Origin: Rhizobium sp. G21
Lineage (GTDB): Bacteria; Pseudomonadota; Alphaproteobacteria; Rhizobiales; Rhizobiaceae
Direction: 5' to 3'
Assembly (NCBI RefSeq): GCF_014158035.1
Contig: NZ_JACFXW010000001.1
Coordinates: 2,737,501-2,801,500, forward strand
DNA length: 64,000 nt
Shown here: positions 1 through 8,683 of the stretch, one piece after another
Layout: each line of letters opens with the position of its first letter
Position numbering within the stretch: the first letter of the stretch is position 1
The notes under the pieces: model-generated
Told to the model about the DNA's origin: nothing
What the model saw: the letters and a program-made list of their open reading frames with translations, nothing else
Databases searched by the model: none
Program-made: the position numbers and the translations under genes

Positions 1-292
1 TCCCAGTTTTCCCACTCTTCCAGCCAGTAGCGATGATCTTCCGGAACCATCAGGAGCATCGCTTGCCCCGTTCCGACCACATGCCGGTCGCGGCTAAAGG
101 TCAGGCGGCCCGCTCCAGAGATCGTATATTGAAATATGGTGAAAGGTTCCGCGCCGCGCTTTCGCCCGTCCCAGTCATAATCGGGCCCGCGCCTTTTTCG
201 TAGCCGCATCCGGTCGGGTAGATGACGAAAGGCGCGCCGCCCCGGGGCGGCGTTTGCAGATAGGGGCCGGCGGCGATGAGATCGGAGAGCAC
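1..292 (-). CDS. AraC-type transcriptional regulator, N-terminal part (cut by window edge, frame break)
   Basis: The reading frame begins at a GTG at 292 and runs off the left edge. The visible part resembles the cupin-like sugar-sensing N-terminal domain of AraC regulators; the DNA-binding domain would lie outside the window. The frame breaks near 182-187 in a GGGCCC stretch: before it the protein reads PFVIYPTGCGYEK, after it the family-like PDYDWDGRKRGAEPF appears one frame over, as if one base were missing. It is divergent from the alpha-galactosidase gene, so it is likely its regulator. That role is inference from position. Confidence 0.6.
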
Positions 293-391
293 GATATTAC
301 CCTTTGCAGCACAACTATCCTCTTACCTCCTGATTAGACGAGGATTATGGTGCGCGCAATCGGCGCATCCCTCGCAAGGAGACAGCACAAA

Positions 392-1744
392 ATGACGAGA
401 AATCCCAGGATCACCTTCATCGGCGCGGGTTCCACCGTGTTCATGAAGAACATCATCGGCGACATCCTGCAGCGGCCGGCGCTTTCGAGCGCGACGGTGG
501 CGCTGATGGACATCAATCCCGAGCGCCTCGCCGAAAGCGAAGTGGTGGCGGGCAAGCTGGTCTCCACCCTCGGAGCCAGCGCCAAGGTCGAAACCTACGA
601 CAATCAGAAGAAGGCGCTGGAAGGCGCTGATTTCGTCGTCGTCGCCTTCCAGATCGGCGGCTTCGAGCCCTGCACCGTCACCGATTTCGAAGTGCCGAAG
701 ACGTATGGCCTGCGCCAGACCATCGCCGACACGCTCGGCATCGGCGGCATCATGCGCGGCCTGCGCACCGTGCCCCATCTCTGGTCGATCTGCGAGGACA
801 TGCTCGAGGTCTGCCCGAACGCGATCATGCTGCAATATGTCAACCCGATGGCCATCAACACCTGGGCGATCGCGGAAAAGTACCCCACGATCAAGCAGGT
901 AGGCCTCTGCCATTCCGTCCAGGGCACCGCCTGGGAACTGGCGCGCGATCTGGACATCCCGGTCGAGGAGATCCGCTATCGCGCCGCCGGCATCAATCAC
1001 ATGGCCTTCTACCTCAATTTCGAGCATCGCCAGCCGGACGGCTCCTTCAAGAACCTCTATCCGGAGCTGCTAAAGGGCTATCGCGAAGGACGCTTCCCCA
1101 AGCCGAGCCATTGGAATCCGCGTTGCCCCAACAAGGTGCGTTATGAAATGCTGACGCGTCTCGGCTATTTCGTCACCGAGAGCTCGGAGCATTTCGCCGA
1201 ATACACGCCCTATTTCATCAAGGAGGGCCGCGAGGACCTGATCGAGAAATTCGGCATTCCGCTCGATGAATATCCCAAGCGCTGCGTCGAGCAGATCGAG
1301 CGCTGGAAGACCGAGGCCGAAGAGCTCAAGAACTCGCCCACCATCGAGATCAAGCAGAGCCATGAATACGCCTCCGAAATCGTCAACTCGGTCTGGACCG
1401 GCCAGCCCTCGGTGATCTACGGCAATATCCGCAACAATGGCTGCATCACCTCGTTGCCGGCCAATTGCGCGGCCGAAGTGCCGTGCCTGGTCGACGCCAA
1501 TGGCATCCAACCGACCTATATCGGCGAATTGCCGCCGCAGCTTACCGCGCTCATCCGCACCAACATCAACGTGCAGGAGCTGACGGTGAAGGCGCTACTG
1601 ACGGAGAATCGCGAGCATATCTATCATGCCGCGATGATGGATCCGCATACGGCCGCCGAGCTCGATCTCGACCAGATCTGGGCGCTCACCGACGACCTCT
1701 TGAAGGCGCATGGCGAGTGGCTGCCGGCCTGGGCGCGCGGCTGA
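392..1744 (+). CDS. Alpha-galactosidase, glycoside hydrolase family 4
   Basis: This 450-residue protein matches family GH4, cytoplasmic enzymes that use NAD+ and a divalent metal to cleave alpha-galactosides by an oxidation-elimination route. The dinucleotide site is ITFIGAGSTVF (residues 7-17). The expected metal ligands are visible as Cys173 in GLCHSVQG and His203 in GINHMAF. I start at the ATG at 392, 10 bases after AAGGAG (376-381); the longer frame from 347 lacks a ribosome site. It stands alone, divergent from an AraC-type gene, and is followed by a hairpin terminator. Other GH4 members act on glucosides or glucuronides, but length and sequence style favour the MelA/AgaL group. Confidence 0.88.
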   Translation: MTRNPRITFIGAGSTVFMKNIIGDILQRPALSSATVALMDINPERLAESEVVAGKLVSTLGASAKVETYDNQKKALEGADFVVVAFQIGGFEPCTVTDFEVPKTYGLRQTIADTLGIGGIMRGLRTVPHLWSICEDMLEVCPNAIMLQYVNPMAINTWAIAEKYPTIKQVGLCHSVQGTAWELARDLDIPVEEIRYRAAGINHMAFYLNFEHRQPDGSFKNLYPELLKGYREGRFPKPSHWNPRCPNKVRYEMLTRLGYFVTESSEHFAEYTPYFIKEGREDLIEKFGIPLDEYPKRCVEQIERWKTEAEELKNSPTIEIKQSHEYASEIVNSVWTGQPSVIYGNIRNNGCITSLPANCAAEVPCLVDANGIQPTYIGELPPQLTALIRTNINVQELTVKALLTENREHIYHAAMMDPHTAAELDLDQIWALTDDLLKAHGEWLPAWARG

Positions 1745-1770
1745 TCCAGCCAGACTTTCCCAAATTTCGA

Positions 1771-1795
1771 GCCGGCGGTCACCCGCCGGCTTTTT
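1771..1795 (+). terminator. Intrinsic terminator after the GH4 gene
   Basis: A perfect 8-bp stem (GCCGGCGG/CCGCCGGC) with loop TCAC is followed directly by five T. It lies 26 bases after the alpha-galactosidase stop. Confidence 0.8.
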
Positions 1796-1810
1796 CGTGT
1801 CTGCGGACAC

Positions 1811-1842
1811 GAAAAAACCCGGGACGCGTGACGATCCCGGGT
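1811..1842 (-). terminator. Intrinsic terminator after amtB
   Basis: On the minus strand, stem ACCCGGGA/TCCCGGGT with a 10-base loop is followed by a run of six T (the A run at 1812-1817). It lies about 120 bases after the amtB stop. Between this and the GH4 terminator sits a further perfect hairpin (1791-1816, stem TTTTTCGTGTC/GACACGAAAAA). Confidence 0.75.
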
Positions 1843-1964
1843 GGAAGGTAGCAGCCCTGCATGCGCATGCGGCCGCCTGGGAGGATGGCGCCGGTCGGGG
1901 CGGGAAGGAGGATGAAGCCCCGACCGGGCGGTGCGGCGCCGGAAGACCGGCGCCGCGCGCAATC

Positions 1965-3320
1965 TCAGTTGTGGTAGGCGGCTTCGCCATGCGAGGCGAG
2001 GTCGAGACCTTCGCGTTCGGCTTCCACCGGCACGCGCAGACCGACGATCAGATCGACGATCTTGTAGAGGATCGCCGAACCGATGCCGGTCCACAGGATG
2101 GTGATCACCACCGCTTCGATCTGCACCCAGAGCTGGCCGCCCATGGTCTGTTCGCCGGCGTAACCGATGCCGCCGAGAGAAGCGGAGGCGAAGATGCCGG
2201 TGGCGATGGCGCCGAAGATGCCGCCCACGCCATGGACGCCGAACACGTCGGCGGTGTCGTCATAACCGAACTTGTTCTTCACCACGGAGACGAAGAAGTA
2301 GCACAGCGGTGAGACGATGAGGCCCATGACGATCGCGCCCATCGGGCCGACGATGCCGGCGGCCGGGGTGACGGCCACGAGGCCGGCGATCATGCCGGAC
2401 GCAGCGCCGAGCATGGAGGCCTTGCCGCGGGTGAAGGCTTCGACGGCCGACCAGGACAGGATCGCGGCGGCGGTGGCGAGGAAGGTGTTGACGGTGGCGA
2501 GCCATGCGCCGCCCGAGGCCTCGAGGTTGGAGCCGGCGTTGAAGCCGAACCAGCCGAACCACAGCATCGCTGCGCCGACATAGGTCAGCGTCATCGAATG
2601 CGGAGCCATCATGTCCTTGCCGAAGCCGATGCGCTTGCCGACCATGATCGCGCCGATGAGGCCAGCAACGCCCGCATTGATATGCACGACGGTGCCGCCG
2701 GCGAAATCAAGCGCGCCCTTGCCGAAAAGGTAGCCGTTGGCGTCCCAGACCATATGCGCGATCGGGAAATAGACCACGGTCACCCAGAGCAGCGCGAAGA
2801 GGATCGAGGCCGAGAACTTGATGCGTTCTGCGAAGGCGCCGATGATCAGCGCCGGGGTAATGGCGGCGAAGGTCATCTGGAACAGCACGAACAGATATTC
2901 CGGGATCACGACGCCCTGGCTGAAGGTGGCCGCGGTCGTGTCCTTGGTCACGCCGGAGAGGAACATCTTGGCGAAACCGCCGAAGAAGGGGTTCGCGCCG
3001 CCGCCGAAGGCGAAGGAGTAGCCGTAGACGACCCAGGCGATCATTACGACGGCCGCGATCACGGTGCACTGCATCAGCACCGACAGCATGTTCTTGGCGC
3101 GCACGAGGCCGCCGTAGAACAGGCCCAGGCCGGGAACGGCCATGAACAGCACGAGGATGGTGGCGAGGAACATGAAGGCGCTGTCGCCCTTGTCGGGAAC
3201 CGGCGCAGCGGCGGCGGCGGCCGGCGCGGCCTCCTGGGCGAAAGCGACGACCGGAGCCATCACGGCCGAGGCGGCAAGCGCCGCGCGGCTCAGAAGAGTG
3301 GAAAGTCTCGTTGCGGACAT
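1965..3320 (-). CDS. amtB: Ammonium transporter
   Basis: This 451-residue inner-membrane channel takes up ammonium. A signal-like N-terminus ends near VVAFAQ, as in alphaproteobacterial Amt proteins, and about 11 hydrophobic segments follow, with the family stretch PGLGLFYGGLVRAKN in the first. The Amt pore region with GGTVVHINAGVAG is present. I chose the ATG at 3320, which has AGGGAG ten bases upstream; the open frame extends further to 3425 into the glnK end and is not needed. It follows glnK by 28 bases in one operon, so its activity should be controlled by GlnK binding. Confidence 0.93.
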   Translation of the reverse strand: MSATRLSTLLSRAALAASAVMAPVVAFAQEAAPAAAAAAPVPDKGDSAFMFLATILVLFMAVPGLGLFYGGLVRAKNMLSVLMQCTVIAAVVMIAWVVYGYSFAFGGGANPFFGGFAKMFLSGVTKDTTAATFSQGVVIPEYLFVLFQMTFAAITPALIIGAFAERIKFSASILFALLWVTVVYFPIAHMVWDANGYLFGKGALDFAGGTVVHINAGVAGLIGAIMVGKRIGFGKDMMAPHSMTLTYVGAAMLWFGWFGFNAGSNLEASGGAWLATVNTFLATAAAILSWSAVEAFTRGKASMLGAASGMIAGLVAVTPAAGIVGPMGAIVMGLIVSPLCYFFVSVVKNKFGYDDTADVFGVHGVGGIFGAIATGIFASASLGGIGYAGEQTMGGQLWVQIEAVVITILWTGIGSAILYKIVDLIVGLRVPVEAEREGLDLASHGEAAYHN

Positions 3321-3348
3321 AAAATATAACTCCCTACGATAGCGGACG

Positions 3349-3774
<426 letters not shown>

Positions 3775-3783
3775 CTATACCAA

Positions 3784-3799
3784 TACAAAGCGCGTGCCA
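3784..3799 (-). promoter_or_regulatory. Sigma-54 promoter for glnK-amtB
   Basis: On the minus strand the sequence reads TGGCAC-GCGCT-TTGTA, matching the -24/-12 consensus TGGCAC-N5-TTGCA with one difference. It lies about 97 bases upstream of the glnK start. glnK-amtB operons are commonly NtrC/sigma-54 dependent. I did not find a clear NtrC box upstream. Confidence 0.75.
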
Positions 3800-3922
3800 G
3801 ATTCGCGCCGCAATTTTAAGCGGTTGAAAAATATGAGATATTTGTTTCTGGATCAAAAAGAAGGCAGTTAACTCGACATTAACCGCTCAAGAAAAGTGCA
3901 AAAATCAAAAAACGCCTATGAA

Positions 3923-4807
3923 TTAATCATCTGCTCGTTTGCGAATCAAACCTTCCTGCGCGGTGGAGGCGATCAGGCGTCCTGAACGGTTATATATCGC
4001 GCCGCGGCTCAACCCCCGCGCGCCGCCGGCGAAGGGACTGTCCTGCGTATAGAGCAGCCAGTCGTCCAGCGGGTCCTCGGCGTGGAACCACATCGCGTGG
4101 TCAAGGCTGGCCGCCTGGATGTCGCGGTCGAACACCGATTGGCCATGGGCGAAGAGCGCGGTGTCGAGCAGGGTCATGTCCGAGAGATAGGCGAGGACGG
4201 CGGCGCGGAGCGCCCGGTCTGCCGGCGGCGCGCCGTTGCCCTTGATCCAGATATGCTGGGACGGCGTCAGTCTTTCACGCGAGACATAATGCGTCATCGA
4301 CACCGGGCGCACCTCGACGGGGCGCTCGCGCAGCCAATAAGCCCGCACGTGGTCGGGCGCCTGCTTGAGGTAGGTCTCGTAGAGTTCCCGAGCGTCCGGC
4401 AGCGTCTCGGGAGCGGGCACGTCGGGCATGTCGATCTGGTGGGTAAGGCCCGATTCGTCGATCTGGAACGAGGCCGACAATGCGAAGATCGGTTTGCCAC
4501 GCTGGATGGCGATCGCCCGCCGCGTCGAGAAGCTGCCGCCGTCGCGCATGTTCTCGACTTCATAGAGGATCGGCAAAGAGGGATCGCCGGGACGCAGAAA
4601 GTAGGCGTGCAGCGAATGGACATGCCGGCCTTCGGGCGCGGTGCGGCAGGCGGCGACCAGGGCCTGTGAGATCACCAGCCCGCCGAACACCCGCTGCCAG
4701 CCGACATCGGGGCTTGCGCCGCGATACTTGCCTTCCTCGATCTTTTCGAGATCGAGGATCTCCAGGAGTTGAGCCATGTCGGTGAGCTTGTTTCCCTGGC
4801 GCGGCAT
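3923..4807 (-). CDS. tesB: Acyl-CoA thioesterase II
   Basis: The 294-residue protein resembles TesB, a cytoplasmic double-hotdog enzyme that hydrolyses acyl-CoA to fatty acid and CoA. Visible family stretches include RVFGGLVISQALVAA (first hotdog), SLHAYFLRPGDP, and SLDHAMWFH near the C-terminus, the last containing the expected catalytic-region Asp. The length is close to the usual 286. I start at the ATG at 4807 with GGAG upstream. The frame continues open to 5776, but that extension overlaps the divergent hydroxylase gene and is not coding. Confidence 0.9.
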   Translation of the reverse strand: MPRQGNKLTDMAQLLEILDLEKIEEGKYRGASPDVGWQRVFGGLVISQALVAACRTAPEGRHVHSLHAYFLRPGDPSLPILYEVENMRDGGSFSTRRAIAIQRGKPIFALSASFQIDESGLTHQIDMPDVPAPETLPDARELYETYLKQAPDHVRAYWLRERPVEVRPVSMTHYVSRERLTPSQHIWIKGNGAPPADRALRAAVLAYLSDMTLLDTALFAHGQSVFDRDIQAASLDHAMWFHAEDPLDDWLLYTQDSPFAGGARGLSRGAIYNRSGRLIASTAQEGLIRKRADD

Positions 4808-4897
4808 TTTGGCTTTCTCCGATGGTTTAATCGACGACCTCATTCCTCTATACTCCCGGTCGGAATGCGGGCAAGCCGCGAGAAGGAGCAAGACCTC

Positions 4898-6112
4898 ATG
4901 TATGATATTCTGATCGCAGGCGGCGGATATGTCGGTCTTTCGACGGCGGTATCGATCAAGAAGGCCGCTCCGCATCTCAGCATTCTGGTGGTCGACGCAG
5001 CGCCCTCCGGCGCCTGGGAAAAAGATGGCCGCGCCTCCGCGATCGCCGCGGCCGCCTCGAGGCTGCTCTCCGCGCTCGGCGTCTGGGATGAAGTCCTGGC
5101 GAGCGCCCAGCCGATCAACAGAATGATCGTCACCGATTCCAAGACGGCCGATCCCGTTCGTCCCGTTTTCCTGACCTTCGACGGCAGGGTGGCCGATGGC
5201 CAGCCCTTCGCCCATATGGTGCCGAACCCCGCCATGATCGGACCGCTGTTGCGGCTCGTCGGCGAACTCGGCGTCGAGCTGCGCCAGGCGGCGACGGTGG
5301 ATGGGTTCTCGCGCGATCCCGCGCGCGTCGCCGCGACGTTGTCGACCGGCGAGACGGTCGAGGCCCGCCTGCTGATCGCCTGCGACGGCGTTCGCTCGAA
5401 ACTGCGCGACGCGGCCGGCATCAAGACGGTGCATTTCGACTATGGCCAATCCGGCATCGTGGCGACAGTGGAGCATGAGCGGCCGCATGAAGGCGTTGCG
5501 GAAGAGCATTTCCTGCCCGCCGGCCCCTTTGCGATCCTGCCTTTGCCGAACAATCGTTCGTCGCTGGTCTGGACGGAGAGAACGGCGGATGCCGAACGTC
5601 TGGTGCGCGGCGACGATTTTCTGTTCGACGAGGAGCTCGAACGGCGTTTCGGCCATAAGCTCGGCGCCTTGAAAGTGGTCTCGCCGCGTCGGGCCTATCC
5701 GCTGGGGCTGACGCTGGCGCGCGCCTTTGTCGGGGACCGCTTCGCGCTGGCCGGCGACGCCGCGCACGGCATCCATCCTATTTCCGGCCAGGGCCTCAAT
5801 CTCGGCTTCAAGGATGTCGCCGCACTCGCCGAAACCATCGTCGACGCCGACCGGCTGGGCCTCGACATCGGTTCGCTTTCGGTGCTCGAACGCTACGAGA
5901 CGTGGCGCCGCTTCGATACGTTCCGCATGGGCGTGACCACCGATGTGCTCAACCGGCTGTTCTCCAACGACATCGCGCCGATCCGCATCGCCCGCGATTT
6001 CGGTCTCGGTCTCGTCGACCGCCTGCCGTCTCTAAAGAATTTCTTCATTGGCCAGGCGGCGGGCACCACCGGGCGCGCCAATCCCAAGCTGCTCGACGGC
6101 GCGCTGCCGTAA
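4898..6112 (+). CDS. UbiH/UbiF-family FAD-dependent hydroxylase
   Basis: This 404-residue flavoprotein monooxygenase probably hydroxylates the ring of a ubiquinone precursor. The N-terminal dinucleotide site is ILIAGGGYVGLS, and the second FAD motif is ALAGDAAHGIHPISGQGLN, with the family's P and GQG residues. I start at the ATG at 4898, nine bases after AAGGAG (4883-4888); the open frame from 4769 lies in the divergent spacer. Members UbiH, UbiF, UbiL and UbiM cannot be told apart by eye, so the exact ring position is open. Confidence 0.82.
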   Translation: MYDILIAGGGYVGLSTAVSIKKAAPHLSILVVDAAPSGAWEKDGRASAIAAAASRLLSALGVWDEVLASAQPINRMIVTDSKTADPVRPVFLTFDGRVADGQPFAHMVPNPAMIGPLLRLVGELGVELRQAATVDGFSRDPARVAATLSTGETVEARLLIACDGVRSKLRDAAGIKTVHFDYGQSGIVATVEHERPHEGVAEEHFLPAGPFAILPLPNNRSSLVWTERTADAERLVRGDDFLFDEELERRFGHKLGALKVVSPRRAYPLGLTLARAFVGDRFALAGDAAHGIHPISGQGLNLGFKDVAALAETIVDADRLGLDIGSLSVLERYETWRRFDTFRMGVTTDVLNRLFSNDIAPIRIARDFGLGLVDRLPSLKNFFIGQAAGTTGRANPKLLDGALP

Positions 6113-6233
6113 GGGGAGTTCGACCGAAAATAGTTAACCGGCTTGTCTTGAAACTTTTAACCTTTGGCGCCTATCTTTAGGGATCGGCGCTTCAGCGCCG
6201 GTGCATGTCCGTTTAAGATAGAAAGGAAGTCCT

Positions 6234-6647
6234 CTGACGACAGTGCACGCCAAAGGAGCGGCGCGTTTCGCCCCCTCCAAGAGCATGGAGCGCGGTAGCG
6301 ACGCCGCAGCCAAAGCTCTTGAAACCGTCCTCGAAAGCCTCGAGGATTCGAAAGCTGAAAACATCTCCCATATCGACATCACGGGCAAATCCGCGCTGGG
6401 CGATCACATGGTGATCGTATCCGGACGCTCGAACCGTCACGTGACAGCCATTGCCGATCACCTCATCGACGACATCAAGGCGGCCGGTTTCGGCCCGACC
6501 CGCGTCGAAGGGCTGGAAACCGGCGACTGGGTGCTGATCGATGCCGGAGACATCATCGTGCATGTGTTCCGACCCGAAATCCGCGAGTTCTACAACATCG
6601 AAAAGATGTGGGCCGCGCCTGATATCGACGAAGAAACCCTGCACTAA
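6234..6647 (+). CDS. rsfS: Ribosome silencing factor RsfS
   Basis: RsfS binds uL14 on the 50S subunit and blocks joining with 30S when growth slows. The conserved core is visible: SHIDITGKSALGDHMVIVSG, then DWVLIDAGDIIVHVF and REFYNIEKMW. No ATG exists near the family start. Rhizobial homologues typically begin MTTVHAKG; here the same residues follow a CTG at 6234, six bases after AAGGA (6223-6227). The alternative GTG at 6243 is 15 bases away from that site. I therefore favour CTG, giving about 137 residues. It heads the conserved rsfS-rlmH-envC-ctpA block. Confidence 0.88.
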   Translation: MTTVHAKGAARFAPSKSMERGSDAAAKALETVLESLEDSKAENISHIDITGKSALGDHMVIVSGRSNRHVTAIADHLIDDIKAAGFGPTRVEGLETGDWVLIDAGDIIVHVFRPEIREFYNIEKMWAAPDIDEETLH

Positions 6648-6725
6648 GCCGCTTTCCCTGGGAAAGCAGGCCAATACCCGCGGAGAATGATCTTCTCCGG
6701 CGTGAAAGATCTGGTCTGGTAAGAC

Positions 6726-7208
6726 ATGCGCATATCCGTGTTTGCGGTCGGCAGGTTGAAGTCCGGACCCGAAAGAGAGTTGGCCGATCGTTACTTCGAT
6801 CGTTTCGCCAAGACGGGGCCTGCGACCGGCCTCGAATTGGGAAAAATCACCGAGATCACCGAAAGCCGCGCCGGCAATGCCGAGACGCGCAAGCGTGAGG
6901 AAGGCGCGAGCCTCGACAAGCTCCTGGCCGACGGCGCCCAGCTGATCCTGCTCGACGAACGCGGCAAGGCGCTCGACAGCGTCGCCTTCGCCGATCTGCT
7001 CGGAGGCTTGCGCGACCAGGGGAGGCGCGAGGTCGTTATCGCCATCGGCGGGCCCGACGGCCACGATCCGGCACTCGCCGGTCGCGCCGATCACATGTTG
7101 TGCTTCGGCAAGATGACCTGGCCGCATCAGATGGTGCGGGTGATGCTGGCCGAACAGCTCTACCGGGCCGTCACCATACTGTCCGGCCATCCCTATCATC
7201 GCGTCTGA
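6726..7208 (+). CDS. rlmH: 23S rRNA (pseudouridine-1915 N3)-methyltransferase
   Basis: This 160-residue SPOUT-class enzyme methylates pseudouridine 1915 in helix 69 of 23S rRNA on the assembled ribosome, using SAM. It starts MRISVFAVGRLKSGPE, and the SAM-binding knot region VVIAIGGPDGH is clear, as is the C-terminal RAVTILSGHPYHR, which is diagnostic for RlmH. Length is standard. It lies 78 bases after rsfS, the usual partner. Confidence 0.95.
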   Translation: MRISVFAVGRLKSGPERELADRYFDRFAKTGPATGLELGKITEITESRAGNAETRKREEGASLDKLLADGAQLILLDERGKALDSVAFADLLGGLRDQGRREVVIAIGGPDGHDPALAGRADHMLCFGKMTWPHQMVRVMLAEQLYRAVTILSGHPYHRV

Positions 7209-7243
7209 GCGCGGCCTCGGATTTTTCCTCCTGATCAAATCGA

Positions 7244-8683
7244 TTGGCGCTTGCGGCAAATCAGCTTAGAGTCGGGCCATTGAGCAATGGCGGTGGCTTG
7301 TTGAAGATCGGCGGACAATCGAAACGGGGTGCGTTGCTGCGCGCGGCCGCGGCTGCGGGCCTCATTGCGTTCGCCGTCCCGGCCGTTCCGCAGGAAAACG
7401 CGGTCAAACCCGCACCCGCCGTCAATGAAGAGGGCTTGCTGCGCATCCGCCGAAACGCCACGGAAAGCGAGCTGCGCGAGCTCGCCAAGACGTTGGCCGA
7501 ATCGCGCGATCGCACCAAGACGCTGCAGGCGGGTCTGATCGGCATCGAACGCACCAGCGCCGGATTGCGCCAAGCGCTGGTCGCATCGGCCGAAAAACGA
7601 AAATCGCTGGAAAATCAGACGCTCGAGGACGAGGCCAAGCTCCGCGAGCTCGAAGGCAGGCTCGGCAAGGTCAAGGCGTCGCTGCACGAAAGGCGCGGCC
7701 TCCTCGCCGAAGTGCTGGCCGCGCTTCAGCGCATGGGCCGCAATCCGCCGCCGGCCCTTCTGGTGTCGCCCGACGACGCTCTCTCCTCCGTGCGCAGCGC
7801 GATTCTGCTCGGCGCCGTCGTGCCGGGCGTGCGTCGTGAAACCGAGCGCCTGGCCGCCGACCTCAAGAGCCTCACCGACCTCTCCGTCGCGCTCGCCGCC
7901 CAGCGTCAGACCTATGTGACCACCATGGCCTCGGCGATCGAGGAGGAGCAGCGGATGAACGCGCTTCTGGAAGAAAACGCCAAGCTGTCGTCCGAAAGCA
8001 AGGAAGAACTGGAGCGGGAGAACCAGCGCGTCGAGCAACTGGCCGCCCGCGCCACCAGCCTGGAAAACCTCATCGCCTCGCTGGAGCGAAGCATCGCCTC
8101 GGCGCGCGACGCCGCCGAAGCCGCTCGCGCCAACGATCGCGACATGGCGGCTCTCACCCCTCAACAGAGGGCCCGGTTGCAGGAGGAGGCAGGCGCCATC
8201 CTGCCCGACAAAAACCGCATTGCCCCCGCATATCCTTTCTCCGTTCTGAAGGCGAAGCTGGCCCTGCCGGTGGCGGGCGACGTCATCCGTCAGGTCGGCG
8301 ACGACGACGGCACCGGCCATCCCGCCCAAGGCCTCACGGTCGCGGCCGGACCAGGCCTGGTTGTCACCGCCCCGGCCGACGGCTGGGTGATGTTCGCAGG
8401 GCCTTTTCGCAGTTATGGCGAAATGGTGATTATGAATGCGGGAGAGAATTACCATATACTGCTCTCCGGCATGGACAAGGTTTCCGTCCGTCAGGGCCAG
8501 TTCGTCGTCTCAGGCGAACCGGTCGGCCAGATGGGCGAAAAGAGAATAGCCAGCGCGACCGGTCTCAATCTGGAAACGGACCGGCCAACGCTGTACATAG
8601 AGTTCCGAAAGGATGGAAAACCGGTCGATTCGCGACCCTGGTGGTCCGTCAAAGAGCTTGGAAAGGCGCGAAATGATACGTAA
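7244..8683 (+). CDS. envC: EnvC-like murein hydrolase activator with degenerate LytM domain
   Basis: The 479-residue protein has an N-terminal hydrophobic export segment (about residues 28-48), a long coiled coil (about 70-300), and a C-terminal M23/LytM domain. The domain has lost its zinc ligands: the usual HxGxD reads QGLTV and the usual HLHFE reads LYIEF. This pattern is that of EnvC, which activates amidases during septum splitting rather than cutting peptidoglycan itself. The start is uncertain; the frame opens with a TTG at 7244 and other starts are possible. Its end overlaps the ctpA start by 11 bases. Confidence 0.85.
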   Translation: MALAANQLRVGPLSNGGGLLKIGGQSKRGALLRAAAAAGLIAFAVPAVPQENAVKPAPAVNEEGLLRIRRNATESELRELAKTLAESRDRTKTLQAGLIGIERTSAGLRQALVASAEKRKSLENQTLEDEAKLRELEGRLGKVKASLHERRGLLAEVLAALQRMGRNPPPALLVSPDDALSSVRSAILLGAVVPGVRRETERLAADLKSLTDLSVALAAQRQTYVTTMASAIEEEQRMNALLEENAKLSSESKEELERENQRVEQLAARATSLENLIASLERSIASARDAAEAARANDRDMAALTPQQRARLQEEAGAILPDKNRIAPAYPFSVLKAKLALPVAGDVIRQVGDDDGTGHPAQGLTVAAGPGLVVTAPADGWVMFAGPFRSYGEMVIMNAGENYHILLSGMDKVSVRQGQFVVSGEPVGQMGEKRIASATGLNLETDRPTLYIEFRKDGKPVDSRPWWSVKELGKARNDT

